A stretch of 8,447 bases of DNA from an uncultured Eubacteriales bacterium (lineage in GTDB: Bacteria; Bacillota; Clostridia; Lachnospirales; Anaerotignaceae): the NCBI GenBank assembly GCA_902406135.1, contig CABPCX010000063.1, forward strand, positions 1 through 8,447, read 5' to 3'. Made by a program: the position numbers and the translations under genes. Below are positions 1 to 6,515 of the stretch, one piece after another; within the stretch, counting starts at the first letter, position 1; each line of letters opens with the position of its first letter. The notes under the pieces are model-generated. The model was not told where the DNA came from, did no database searches, and saw only the letters and a list, made by a program, of their open reading frames with translations.

Positions 1-1006
1 GCTTGTAAAACTTGAGGACGGCATAAAAATATCACCGTCGGAATATTTCGGCAGGGACCTTATGAGATATATCCGTTTCAGGTATCCCACAGCCATGTTC
101 AGAGGAACATATTTTGAGATAGACGACGACGGCACACCATACTGGATATGCCCCGTTGCGGACCATACCATCGGACTTTTCGGAGGTACCGATATAAAGG
201 GTGCGGTAGTATTAAATGCCGTAACCGGAGAGCATACCTATTATGATGTGCAGGATATTCCCCAGTGGATAGACAGAGTATATGACGCGGAGCTTCTTAT
301 GGAGCAGTATGATTACTACGGTTCTTTATCAAACGGCTACCTTAACAGCCTTTTTGCACAGAAAAACTGTTTCAGGACAACGGCAGGATATAACTATATA
401 GCCCTTCACGATGACGTATGGGTATATACCGGTGTAACATCCGTAAGCGGCGACCAGTCAAATGTGGGCTTTGTCCTTATGAACCAGAGAACTAAGGAAA
501 CAAACTATTATCAGATAGCGGGAGCTGAGGAATTTTCGGCAATGTCATCGGCGGAAGGACAGGTACAGCATCTTGGCTACACGGCCACATTCCCTCTGCT
601 GCTCAATGTGGGCGGCGAGCCGACATACTTTATTGCCCTTAAGGATGGAGCAGGTCTGGTAAAGAAATATGCCATGGTTAATATACAGAAATATCAGATA
701 GTAGCCATAGGAGATACGGTAAACGAATGTGTGAACGTATATGAAAATCTTATGGAGAACAACGGAATTAATATAAATGAAAATGCCCAGAAACTTAGCA
801 TAAGCGGTACGGTTACCAGCGTAAGGGATATAGTTGTGGACGGTAACACCTATATTTATATTACGGTGGACTCATCGGACGCTTTCTACAGAGCTAAGGC
901 GGCAGACTATCCGGATATTCTCAGAAAGACAACGGGAAGCAGCATAACCATAGAATATGCGGAAAATCCTCAGAACGGAGTTTATAATATCGTTTCTGTG
1001 GAATAA
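1..1006 (+). CDS. Conserved protein of unknown function, C-terminal part (5' truncated by window edge)
   Basis: The reading frame is open from base 2 and runs to a TAA at 1004-1006, giving 334 visible residues; the true start lies outside the window. The ATG at 62 is not a convincing start, because the frame continues upstream without a stop and no ribosome binding site precedes it. The visible part has no obvious transmembrane segment and is rich in Tyr, Asp, Gly and Asn (for example MFRGTYFEIDDDGTPYW near the start and GYNYIALHDDVWVYTGV in the middle), suggesting a beta-rich soluble or extracytoplasmic domain. The last 75 or so residues (ISGTVTSVRDI, then YIYITVDSSDAFYRAK) look like a separate small beta-barrel, possibly OB-like; this is an inference from the strand pattern. 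I have the impression that similar long proteins occur in Lachnospiraceae, but I cannot assign a function or name. Confidence 0.85.
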   Translation, partial: LVKLEDGIKISPSEYFGRDLMRYIRFRYPTAMFRGTYFEIDDDGTPYWICPVADHTIGLFGGTDIKGAVVLNAVTGEHTYYDVQDIPQWIDRVYDAELLMEQYDYYGSLSNGYLNSLFAQKNCFRTTAGYNYIALHDDVWVYTGVTSVSGDQSNVGFVLMNQRTKETNYYQIAGAEEFSAMSSAEGQVQHLGYTATFPLLLNVGGEPTYFIALKDGAGLVKKYAMVNIQKYQIVAIGDTVNECVNVYENLMENNGININENAQKLSISGTVTSVRDIVVDGNTYIYITVDSSDAFYRAKAADYPDILRKTTGSSITIEYAENPQNGVYNIVSVE

Positions 1007-1030
1007 AGGGTTGAAATATCGTATTTTCAG

Positions 1031-1057
1031 GAGCGGAAGTCCTTTGGGCTTTCGCTC
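1031..1057 (+). terminator. Hairpin after the partial gene, possible weak terminator
   Basis: GAGCGGAAG (1031-1039) pairs with CTTTCGCTC (1049-1057) in a 9-bp stem containing one G-T wobble, around a 9-nt loop. It begins 24 nt after the stop of the left-edge gene and lies upstream of the DUF3788 gene. It is followed by TAATAACAT rather than a run of T, so termination would be inefficient; it could equally be an RNA-stabilising 3' end or a processing site. Confidence 0.4.
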
Positions 1058-1082
1058 TAATAACATAAACGGTGTGATTTAT

Positions 1083-1090
1083 AAAGGAGG
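1083..1090 (+). promoter_or_regulatory. Ribosome binding site of the DUF3788 gene
   Basis: AAAGGAGG is a near-perfect Shine-Dalgarno sequence, separated by 5 nt from the ATG at 1096. It fixes that ATG as the start. Confidence 0.85.
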
Positions 1091-1095
1091 AAGCT

Positions 1096-1512
1096 ATGCT
1101 CGATAGAATACCTGATGCGGAACAAATGATATCTTTAGTCGGAGAGCCTTTATATGATATATGGAATAAATTATGTGCGATGATTGACGAAAAATATGAT
1201 ATGGAGCAATTGTGGAACAGTGGCGGCAAAGCTTGGACCTACGAATATAAATACCGCCGCGGCGGAAAAACTCTGTGCGCGCTGTATGCAAGGGAAAACT
1301 GCATTGGATTTATGGTCATTCTGGGAAAGGATGAGCGTTTAAAATTTGAAGAAGACAGAGAAAGCTATTCAAATGAATTTTTGAAGATTTATAACGAAGC
1401 CCAGACATATCACGACGGTAAATGGATAATGTTTGAGCCGGTAGATACGTCATTATTTGATGATTTTATGAAACTGCTTAAAATTAAAAGAAAACCAAAC
1501 AGAAAACATTAA
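1096..1512 (+). CDS. DUF3788 family protein
   Basis: This is a 138-aa cytoplasmic protein with no signal peptide or membrane segment. It fits the DUF3788 family in length and pattern: an N-terminal helical stretch (YDIWNKLCAMIDEKYD, about residues 20-35), then a Trp-containing strand and the block YKYRRGGKTLCALYARE (about 52-68), a hydrophobic strand FMVILGKDE, a central Tyr-containing helix (SNEFLKIYNEAQTY), the GKWIMFEP segment near residue 111, and a basic tail ending in KIKRKPNRKH. The family is uncharacterised, so no reaction is claimed. The gene stands alone between a hairpin and a strong terminator, with its own excellent ribosome binding site; I saw no clear promoter in the 89-nt gap upstream. 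It appears somewhat richer in A and T than its neighbours, as often seen for accessory single-gene insertions, but this was judged by eye. Confidence 0.85.
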   Translation: MLDRIPDAEQMISLVGEPLYDIWNKLCAMIDEKYDMEQLWNSGGKAWTYEYKYRRGGKTLCALYARENCIGFMVILGKDERLKFEEDRESYSNEFLKIYNEAQTYHDGKWIMFEPVDTSLFDDFMKLLKIKRKPNRKH

Positions 1513-1546
1513 AAAGAGACGGCATCCTGTGGATGCCGCCTTTTTT
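1511..1546. terminator. Bidirectional intrinsic terminator between convergent genes
   Basis: CGGCATCC (1520-1527) and GGATGCCG (1531-1538) form a perfect 8-bp stem with a TGT loop. On the plus strand it is followed by CC and six T (1541-1546); on the minus strand it is followed by TCTCTTTTT (complement of 1511-1519). It can therefore end the DUF3788 transcript, whose stop codon is at 1510-1512, and the convergent cupin transcript, whose stop is at 1545-1547. The two coding regions are so close that each gene's stop codon touches or lies in the other gene's terminator T-tract. Confidence 0.9.
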
Positions 1547-1877
1547 AAAATACTACTGTAAGAAGCATTTTGAATCTTTCTTCACCGTATACCGCATGGG
1601 GTATGCCTGCGGGCATTACTATACTTTCACCCTCGTCAAGCATATATACCTTGCCGTCAACGGTAAATCTGCCTTTGCCCTCAAGTACGGTTACAAGGGC
1701 ATCGCCGCCGGATTCATGGGTGCTTATCTCCTCGTCCTTTTCGAATGCAAAAAGAGTAAGACTTACGGCCTCATTCTGTACAAGAGTTCTGCTTACTATC
1801 TGGCCGTCGCAGTAGCTTACCTGTTCTTTAAGTTTAAGTACTTCCGATTTATTTATATTTTTAAGCTTTCCGTTCAT
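1545..1877 (-). CDS. Single-domain cupin protein
   Basis: This 110-aa protein belongs to the cupin_2 type. Motif 1 is seen as ISTHESGGDALVTVLEGKG (residues 51-69) and motif 2 as GESIVMPAGIPH (83-94), with the inter-motif strand GRFTVDGKVYMLDEG typical of small bacterial cupins. Two usual metal ligands are present, H54 and H94; the second His of the HxH pair is Ser56, and the usual Glu position is Ala60 with Asp59 beside it, so metal binding, if any, is atypical. The start at 1877 is chosen because AAAGGAG (1886-1892) sits 8 nt upstream; the frame stays open further upstream to 1982, but those residues overlap the decarboxylase 3' end and the promoter. The substrate cannot be told from sequence. 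The gene follows the decarboxylase on the same strand, but its own promoter makes independent control likely. Confidence 0.9.
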   Translation of the reverse strand: MNGKLKNINKSEVLKLKEQVSYCDGQIVSRTLVQNEAVSLTLFAFEKDEEISTHESGGDALVTVLEGKGRFTVDGKVYMLDEGESIVMPAGIPHAVYGEERFKMLLTVVF

Positions 1878-1885
1878 AATATTCG

Positions 1886-1892
1886 CTCCTTT
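1886..1892 (-). promoter_or_regulatory. Ribosome binding site of the cupin gene
   Basis: On the minus strand the sequence reads AAAGGAG, ending 8 nt before the ATG at 1877-1875. It decides the start of the cupin in favour of 110 residues over the 145-residue reading. Confidence 0.85.
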
Positions 1893-1905
1893 TGTTTTTG
1901 ATTTG

Positions 1906-1934
1906 ATTATATCATTTCCCAAAACATCTGTAAG
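1906..1934 (-). promoter_or_regulatory. Promoter of the cupin gene
   Basis: On the minus strand, a perfect -10 box TATAAT (complement of 1906-1911) is preceded by TGA, giving an extended -10 (TGN), and by CTTACA (complement of 1929-1934) as a -35 box with four of six consensus matches. The spacer is exactly 17 nt. This is a housekeeping sigma-A type promoter inside the 74-nt gap between the decarboxylase stop and the cupin start. Confidence 0.8.
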
Positions 1935-1947
1935 TTGCAAATGCAAC
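1934..1947. repeat. Inverted repeat abutting the cupin -35 box, candidate operator
   Basis: GTTGCA and TGCAAC form a perfect 6-bp inverted repeat with a 2-nt AA centre. It shares base 1934 with the -35 box and lies just outside the decarboxylase stop codon (1952-1954). Size and position suit a dimeric transcription factor acting on the cupin promoter. As an RNA hairpin it would have only a 2-nt loop and no T run, so a terminator is unlikely. No regulator gene is visible in the window. Confidence 0.4.
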
Positions 1948-1951
1948 GAAA

Positions 1952-3388
1952 TTATTTTATTACTTTTATTGTTTTTCCGCATCCGTCAGAGAAACCGTGA
2001 ATATGTCTTTTAGACCTCAGGGCATCGGCAATAAACGAATAGACTTCGGGAGTCATTATCTGGCCGGGATATATGACCGGTATGCCGGGCGGATAGGGTG
2101 CTATCATTTCGGCGCATATCCTGCCTATGCTTTTTTCAAAGGGTATTCTTTCGGTATCGGAGAAAAAGGCTTTCCTTGGAGTAACGGCCATGGGCGGGAG
2201 CGCAGGAAAATCATTATAAGAAAATCCCGTATCCTTTCCGCCGTATTTTAAAGCCGCGGATTTTACCGCATCTATAAGCCTTTGGGCATCTTCCCTTGTG
2301 TCTCCGGGACCGGTAACTGCTACCGCGTTGTGGCCGTCACACATTTCCGTGCATATACAGCTTTCTTTAAAAAGTATATCGGCAAGGTCAAAGCCCGAAA
2401 GGCCATGGACTCCGAAAACTAACCTTGTTTTGTCGCTGTCAAAAACGGTCCTGTCGTCTTTTCCGTCCAGACAGAAGGCTCCTTCTATGGAATTTATGTC
2501 TTCTCTTATCATATCAGCCGTATCAAGCATTGAATCCGTAATTTCTTTTCCCCTTACGGCCAGGGAATGTCTCGCCCCGTCCAGAGAAGCCATAAGTATA
2601 TAGGAAGGACTTGTGGACTGTACGATTTTCAATGCGGCCGAAGCGGAAGCAATAAGCTCTTCAGAGCCCTTTACGTGCAGCATGGAGCTCTGGGTCATGG
2701 AGCCTCCGGTTTTATGGATGCTCTGGGCCGACATATCCGCTCCGCAGCTTAATGCGCTTTTGGGCAGACGGCCGTTAAAGGCAAAATGGGAGCCATGGGC
2801 TTCGTCCACCAAAAGAAGGGCGTTGTTTCTGTGGCATATTTTGGCTATCCTCTCTAAATTTGAGCATATGCCGTGGTATGTGGGACTTGTAAGTATGAGA
2901 GCCTTTGCGTCAGGATTCTGCACAAAGGCCATTTCCACGCTTTCGGGACTTACCGAGGCAAAGGTGCGGTATGTCCTGCTTATGGAAGGACGTATAAAAA
3001 CGGGTACGGCACCGCTTATTATAAGTCCCATAAGTACGGACTTATGGCAGTTTTCGGCCACAAGTATTTTTTCTCCTTCTTTTACGGCGGAGACTATCAT
3101 GGCTTCGTTTCCGCAGGTGGTGCCGTTTACAAGAAAGAAAGTACGGTCAGCTCCAAAGGCCTCCGCCGCCAGCTCCTGGGCTTCCTTTATGGGTCCTTCC
3201 GCCTCGTGAAGGTCATCGCTTAAGGGTGTTTCAGTAAGGTCGTATTTAAAAACATTCTCTCCCATTAAAGCCTTGAGCTTTGAATCCGTGCCGCTTCCCC
3301 TGTGGTGGGAAGGTATGCAGAAATATGAGGGAGATATATCGTTAAAGCGTTTTAGCATATCTATCAATGGTGTTTTGGTCTGGTCCAT
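1952..3388 (-). CDS. PLP-dependent Orn/Lys/Arg decarboxylase family enzyme
   Basis: This 478-aa protein has the features of the fold-type I Orn/Lys/Arg decarboxylase family (Gram-positive type related to SpeA/YaaO, without the N-terminal receiver-like wing domain of the enterobacterial enzymes). Visible motifs are the N-terminal IPSHHRG block (residues 25-31), FLVNGTTCGN (85-94) for the phosphate-binding turn, HKSVLMGLIISGA (115-127), LTSPTYHGI (166-174), the PLP-binding Asp in DEAHG (195-199), and the Schiff-base lysine K226 in SIHKTGG. The C-terminal small domain follows from about 350, with PPGIPVIYPGQ near the end as in the family. It would release CO2 from a basic amino acid, probably feeding polyamine synthesis, but arginine, lysine or ornithine cannot be distinguished here. 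The start at 3388 has GGAGG 7 nt upstream; the frame extends to an ATG at 3451, which lacks such a site. It is divergent from ftsK, and the cupin lies downstream. Confidence 0.93.
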   Translation of the reverse strand: MDQTKTPLIDMLKRFNDISPSYFCIPSHHRGSGTDSKLKALMGENVFKYDLTETPLSDDLHEAEGPIKEAQELAAEAFGADRTFFLVNGTTCGNEAMIVSAVKEGEKILVAENCHKSVLMGLIISGAVPVFIRPSISRTYRTFASVSPESVEMAFVQNPDAKALILTSPTYHGICSNLERIAKICHRNNALLLVDEAHGSHFAFNGRLPKSALSCGADMSAQSIHKTGGSMTQSSMLHVKGSEELIASASAALKIVQSTSPSYILMASLDGARHSLAVRGKEITDSMLDTADMIREDINSIEGAFCLDGKDDRTVFDSDKTRLVFGVHGLSGFDLADILFKESCICTEMCDGHNAVAVTGPGDTREDAQRLIDAVKSAALKYGGKDTGFSYNDFPALPPMAVTPRKAFFSDTERIPFEKSIGRICAEMIAPYPPGIPVIYPGQIMTPEVYSFIADALRSKRHIHGFSDGCGKTIKVIK

Positions 3389-3395
3389 TTTATCG

Positions 3396-3400
3396 CCTCC
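3396..3400 (-). promoter_or_regulatory. Ribosome binding site of the decarboxylase gene
   Basis: The minus strand reads GGAGG, ending 7 nt before the ATG at 3388-3386. This supports the 478-aa form and rejects the 21-residue upstream extension. Confidence 0.85.
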
Positions 3401-3415
3401 AATATTTTTAAGTCT

Positions 3416-3421
3416 ATCATA
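3416..3421 (-). promoter_or_regulatory. Possible -10 box of the decarboxylase promoter
   Basis: TATGAT on the minus strand (five of six -10 consensus bases) lies 15 nt upstream of the ribosome binding site. No good -35 box is seen 16-18 nt further upstream, so the call is tentative. A promoter is expected in this stretch because the neighbouring gene is divergent. Confidence 0.35.
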
Positions 3422-3458
3422 TAAACGCAATATTTTAAATGATTTTTCCATCAGGCTG

Positions 3459-3467
3459 TGTTATAAT
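3459..3467 (+). promoter_or_regulatory. Extended -10 promoter of ftsK
   Basis: TGT (3459-3461) directly precedes a perfect TATAAT (3462-3467), forming an extended -10 element. No recognisable -35 box lies 16-18 nt upstream, which is tolerated for extended -10 promoters. Transcription from about 3474 would give a leader of roughly 45 nt before the ATG at 3519. Confidence 0.65.
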
Positions 3468-3518
3468 GATAAAATAGGTTAATTATGTAATCCTGACGGA
3501 TTTTTATGAGGTGATACA

Positions 3519-6392
3519 ATGGCACAGAAAAAAAGTACTTCTTCTACGGCCAGAAAAACCTCCTCTTCAAAGAGCAGAGGGACAAAGGCCACAGGAGCAA
3601 GAAAAACTTCAAAATCATCGGGAAGCAGGACTTCAAAAAGCACGAAGTCATCAAAATCCCGTTCTTCAAAATCTTCGAGAAATTCAAAGGCTAAAAAATC
3701 AGCAGCAGCAAAGGACGAGGCTGTATGCCTTATTGCCCTTGCTTTATGCATAGTGGCGCTGGTAAGCCTTTTTACCGATAAAATGGGTATTGCGGGAGAA
3801 ACAATATCAGGATTTTTAAAGGGGCTTTTCGGCCTTGGCGGATATTTCCTTCCATTTATTGCGGCGTCATTCAGTTTATGGATGTTATTCAGCGAGGAAA
3901 GACGCGGAATAGGAATGAAGGTGGGAGCGGGACTGCTATTTATCGTATCCATAGCGTCCTTTGCCCAGGCCATAACGACTACGGGCCAGGGAACAGTAAC
4001 CGCCGCAAAACTGTTTGCCGACGGCTCGGCTGCCAACGGAGGCCTTGTGGGAGGAGCCATAGGCGGAGTGCTTATAAAACTGTTTGATAAACTCGGTACT
4101 TATATAATCCTTTCCGTACTTATAATAGTTTCCGTTGTAATGGGCACGGGAGCATCATTCTTTGACGGTGTGGGAAGCGCCGCAAAATATGTGGGCGATA
4201 CGGGAAAAAGACATGATGAAAGGGTAAAGGTAAAGGCCGAAAGAATAAAGGAAAAGCAGAACCTGCGCCAGATAAAGACCGAGGAAAAGGAAATGCGCAG
4301 GGAAGAAAGGGCCGAGAGGGTCAGAAAGCGTAAAGAGGTATTCAATATCCTTATGGATAAGACCGATTTTGACGCAAAGGAGACGGGCGGTTTTGCCGAC
4401 GAGGGCGAATCCATCGAGCTTATTGACAGCGAAAACGTACCCGAAGCCTTCCCCGGAGGAGTTATGCCCTCGGACTATATGGTCAGAAATATTGCCAGAC
4501 ATAACGGCACGGCTGTGCCTGAAATGGACATAACCAACAGCGACGCCGAATCAGTTGTGGAGTTTAATAAGGAAAGAGGAATACAGTGCGTCATAAGCAA
4601 CGGAGACTATGACGATGACGAAGAGCCGGAAGGAGAAATCGAGATAAACTTCGGTGTTCCCCATAAAGCGGAGCTGGAGGAAGTTTCCGATGAGGAAATA
4701 GAAAGAGAAGGCCTTGAAATAGAAGCTGTTTCGGACGAGCATATAATCACTGAAGGCGCTTCAAAGGAAGGATATATGCCTGACATAAAGGCTGAAACTC
4801 CCGAAAATATGAAAAACGACAATGCCGAAAACGCTGAAAAAGAAACTGAAGCAGAGGATAAAAGCGGCATAATCGGCGGACAGATATATACTGACGATGA
4901 GATGAAGACCGTTATGGGACTTAGCGGAGCGGTGGATACAAGGGAAGTTAAATCCGTAAGGACTGATTACGAATTTCCGCCCATATCACTGCTGGCAAAG
5001 GCACCCGTTTCAGGAGAGGATTCTTCAAAGGCATATATGCTGGCTACAGCGAAAAAACTTGAAGATACATTAAAAAGCTTTGGAGTAGATGCCAGGGTAA
5101 TGCAGATAAACAAAGGCCCCACGGTCACGAGATATGAAGTTTCGCCAAGCCACGGCGTAAAGGTAAGCAAGATAGTAAATCTTGCCGATGACATAGCGCT
5201 TAATCTGGCGGCCAGCGGCATAAGAATAGAGGCACCCATACCCGGAAAGGCTGCAGTCGGAATAGAAGTACCCAATAAGGAGCCCCAGTCGGTATATCTC
5301 AGGACGGTGCTTGAATCGGAACAGTTTAAAAACTTCCCTTCAAAACTGGCCTTTGCTCTGGGACAGGACATAGCGGGAAACGCCGTTGTTACGGATATAG
5401 CAAAAATGCCCCATCTGCTCATTGCGGGAGCTACGGGCTCGGGAAAGAGCGTATGTATAAATACTCTTATTACAAGTATAATTTATAAGGCAAAACCCGA
5501 TGAGGTAAAACTTATACTCGTTGACCCCAAGGTTGTTGAGTTAAGCGTATATAACGGAATACCCCATCTTATGATACCCGTCGTTACGGACCCTAAAAAG
5601 GCGGCGGGAGCCCTCAACTGGGCGGTAAGGGAAATGCTTGCCAGATATAATTCCTTTGCCGAATGTTCCGTAAGGGATATTAAGGGCTACAACGCCATGA
5701 AGGCGGATAAGGGCGAAATAGACTTTATGCCCCAGATAGTAATAATAATCGACGAGCTTGCTGACCTTATGATGGCGGCGCCCAAGGAAGTCGAGGACAG
5801 TATATGCAGACTGGCGCAGATGGCAAGGGCGGCCGGAATACATCTTATCATAGCTACCCAGAGACCGTCAGTTGACGTCATCACAGGAGTTATTAAGGCA
5901 AATATCCCTTCAAGACTGGCATTCGCCGTATCATCGGGCATTGACTCAAGGACAATACTTGATATGAACGGAGCGGAAAAACTTCTCGGAAAGGGAGATA
6001 TGCTTTTCTATCCCGTAGGAATGGCAAAGCCCGTAAGAATACAGGGGGCATTCGTTACGGATAAAGAAGTTGAAAATATAGTTGATTTCCTTAAAAAGCA
6101 GAGCGGAGGTTCCGAATATAACGAAAATGTTATGGAAGAAATATCCTCATCCGTAAAGACCGGCGGAACGTCAGAGGAAAGAGACGAATTTTTCGACAGT
6201 GCGGCAATGCTTGTGGCGCAGAAGGAAAAGGCGTCCGTATCCATGCTCCAGAGACAGTTCAGAATAGGATACAACAGAGCCGCAAGGCTTATGGACGAGC
6301 TGGAAGCTGCGGGCATAGTAGGCCCCGAGGACGGAAGCAAGCCGAGAAAGGTTCTTGTTACTCCCGCCCAGCTTGAGCAGGGGAGAGAATAA
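3519..6392 (+). CDS. ftsK: FtsK/SpoIIIE family DNA translocase
   Basis: This 957-aa membrane-anchored, ATP-driven DNA pump moves chromosome ends through the division septum and aids dimer resolution; in spore formers the same family (SpoIIIE) packs the forespore chromosome. In order: a Ser/Lys/Arg-rich tail (residues 2-66), about four membrane segments (near 68-85, 105-124, 133-151, 192-213), a charged helix likely to be coiled coil (228-272), an acidic disordered linker (about 280-480), and the alpha/beta motor (about 490-870) with Walker A GATGSGKS (637-644, K643) and Walker B IVIIIDE (D745, E746). The C-terminal gamma winged helix (about 890-957) carries the DNA-reading helix [19 protein letters not shown]. 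The start has AGGTGAT just upstream (3509-3515). The protein is longer than the roughly 790-aa Bacillus SpoIIIE, mainly because of the tail and linker. FtsK versus SpoIIIE role cannot be settled from sequence. No T-run terminator follows the gene. Confidence 0.97.
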   Translation: MAQKKSTSSTARKTSSSKSRGTKATGARKTSKSSGSRTSKSTKSSKSRSSKSSRNSKAKKSAAAKDEAVCLIALALCIVALVSLFTDKMGIAGETISGFLKGLFGLGGYFLPFIAASFSLWMLFSEERRGIGMKVGAGLLFIVSIASFAQAITTTGQGTVTAAKLFADGSAANGGLVGGAIGGVLIKLFDKLGTYIILSVLIIVSVVMGTGASFFDGVGSAAKYVGDTGKRHDERVKVKAERIKEKQNLRQIKTEEKEMRREERAERVRKRKEVFNILMDKTDFDAKETGGFADEGESIELIDSENVPEAFPGGVMPSDYMVRNIARHNGTAVPEMDITNSDAESVVEFNKERGIQCVISNGDYDDDEEPEGEIEINFGVPHKAELEEVSDEEIEREGLEIEAVSDEHIITEGASKEGYMPDIKAETPENMKNDNAENAEKETEAEDKSGIIGGQIYTDDEMKTVMGLSGAVDTREVKSVRTDYEFPPISLLAKAPVSGEDSSKAYMLATAKKLEDTLKSFGVDARVMQINKGPTVTRYEVSPSHGVKVSKIVNLADDIALNLAASGIRIEAPIPGKAAVGIEVPNKEPQSVYLRTVLESEQFKNFPSKLAFALGQDIAGNAVVTDIAKMPHLLIAGATGSGKSVCINTLITSIIYKAKPDEVKLILVDPKVVELSVYNGIPHLMIPVVTDPKKAAGALNWAVREMLARYNSFAECSVRDIKGYNAMKADKGEIDFMPQIVIIIDELADLMMAAPKEVEDSICRLAQMARAAGIHLIIATQRPSVDVITGVIKANIPSRLAFAVSSGIDSRTILDMNGAEKLLGKGDMLFYPVGMAKPVRIQGAFVTDKEVENIVDFLKKQSGGSEYNENVMEEISSSVKTGGTSEERDEFFDSAAMLVAQKEKASVSMLQRQFRIGYNRAARLMDELEAAGIVGPEDGSKPRKVLVTPAQLEQGRE

Positions 6393-6434
6393 GGAATTTA
6401 AAAACTGAAAAATATGGTTTTAATGAGATTTATA

Positions 6435-6463
6435 TTGAGCGGGAGAAGAACCGGTGTTAATAT
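6435..6463 (+). promoter_or_regulatory. Candidate promoter upstream of rimO
   Basis: TTGAGC (6435-6440) and TAATAT (6458-6463) are separated by 17 nt, and the -10 box is preceded by TGT, giving an extended -10. Each box matches four of six consensus bases. It lies in the 123-nt gap after ftsK, about 45 nt from the rimO ribosome binding site, and would let rimO-pgsA-cinA be transcribed apart from ftsK. Confidence 0.45.
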
Positions 6464-6502
6464 ATCGGTCAGAGGAATATTTTCCGCCATTTAAAAATCA
6501 CT

Positions 6503-6507
6503 GGAGG
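6503..6507 (+). promoter_or_regulatory. Ribosome binding site deciding a TTG start for rimO
   Basis: GGAGG is followed by an 8-nt spacer and then TTG at 6516-6518. There is no in-frame ATG nearby that would keep the conserved N-terminal Cys motif, so the non-ATG start is well supported. Confidence 0.85.
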
Positions 6508-6515
6508 TAATTTTA

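Noticed and set aside
62..1006. Complete gene starting at the ATG at 62
   Set aside because: The frame is open through the left edge with plausible protein sequence (LVKLEDGIKISPSEYFGRD), and there is no ribosome binding site before 62, so the gene is truncated by the window.
1533..1901. 122-codon plus-strand frame opposite the cupin
   Set aside because: It starts inside the terminator hairpin and is antisense to the clearly cupin-like frame.
1545..1982. Longer 145-residue form of the cupin starting at 1982
   Set aside because: The extra 35 residues would be encoded by the decarboxylase 3' end and the cupin promoter, are not cupin-like, and lack a ribosome binding site, whereas the ATG at 1877 has a good one.
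2613..3209. 198-codon plus-strand frame inside the decarboxylase
   Set aside because: It is antisense to conserved decarboxylase motifs, without a ribosome binding site or recognisable protein: a shadow frame.
1952..3451. Longer 499-residue decarboxylase form starting at 3451
   Set aside because: The ATG at 3388 has GGAGG at ideal spacing; the 21 upstream residues run through the proposed promoter region and do not resemble the family.
3479..4060. 193-codon minus-strand frame opposite the start of ftsK
   Set aside because: It lies antisense to a well-supported gene, its composition mirrors the ftsK coding strand, and it has no family resemblance: a shadow frame.
6414..6494. 26-codon open frame between ftsK and rimO starting MVLMRFILSG
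   Set aside because: The only purine-rich sequence upstream (AAGGA near 6391) is about 18 nt away, too far for a normal ribosome binding site. The frame overlaps the likely rimO promoter and has no recognisable features.
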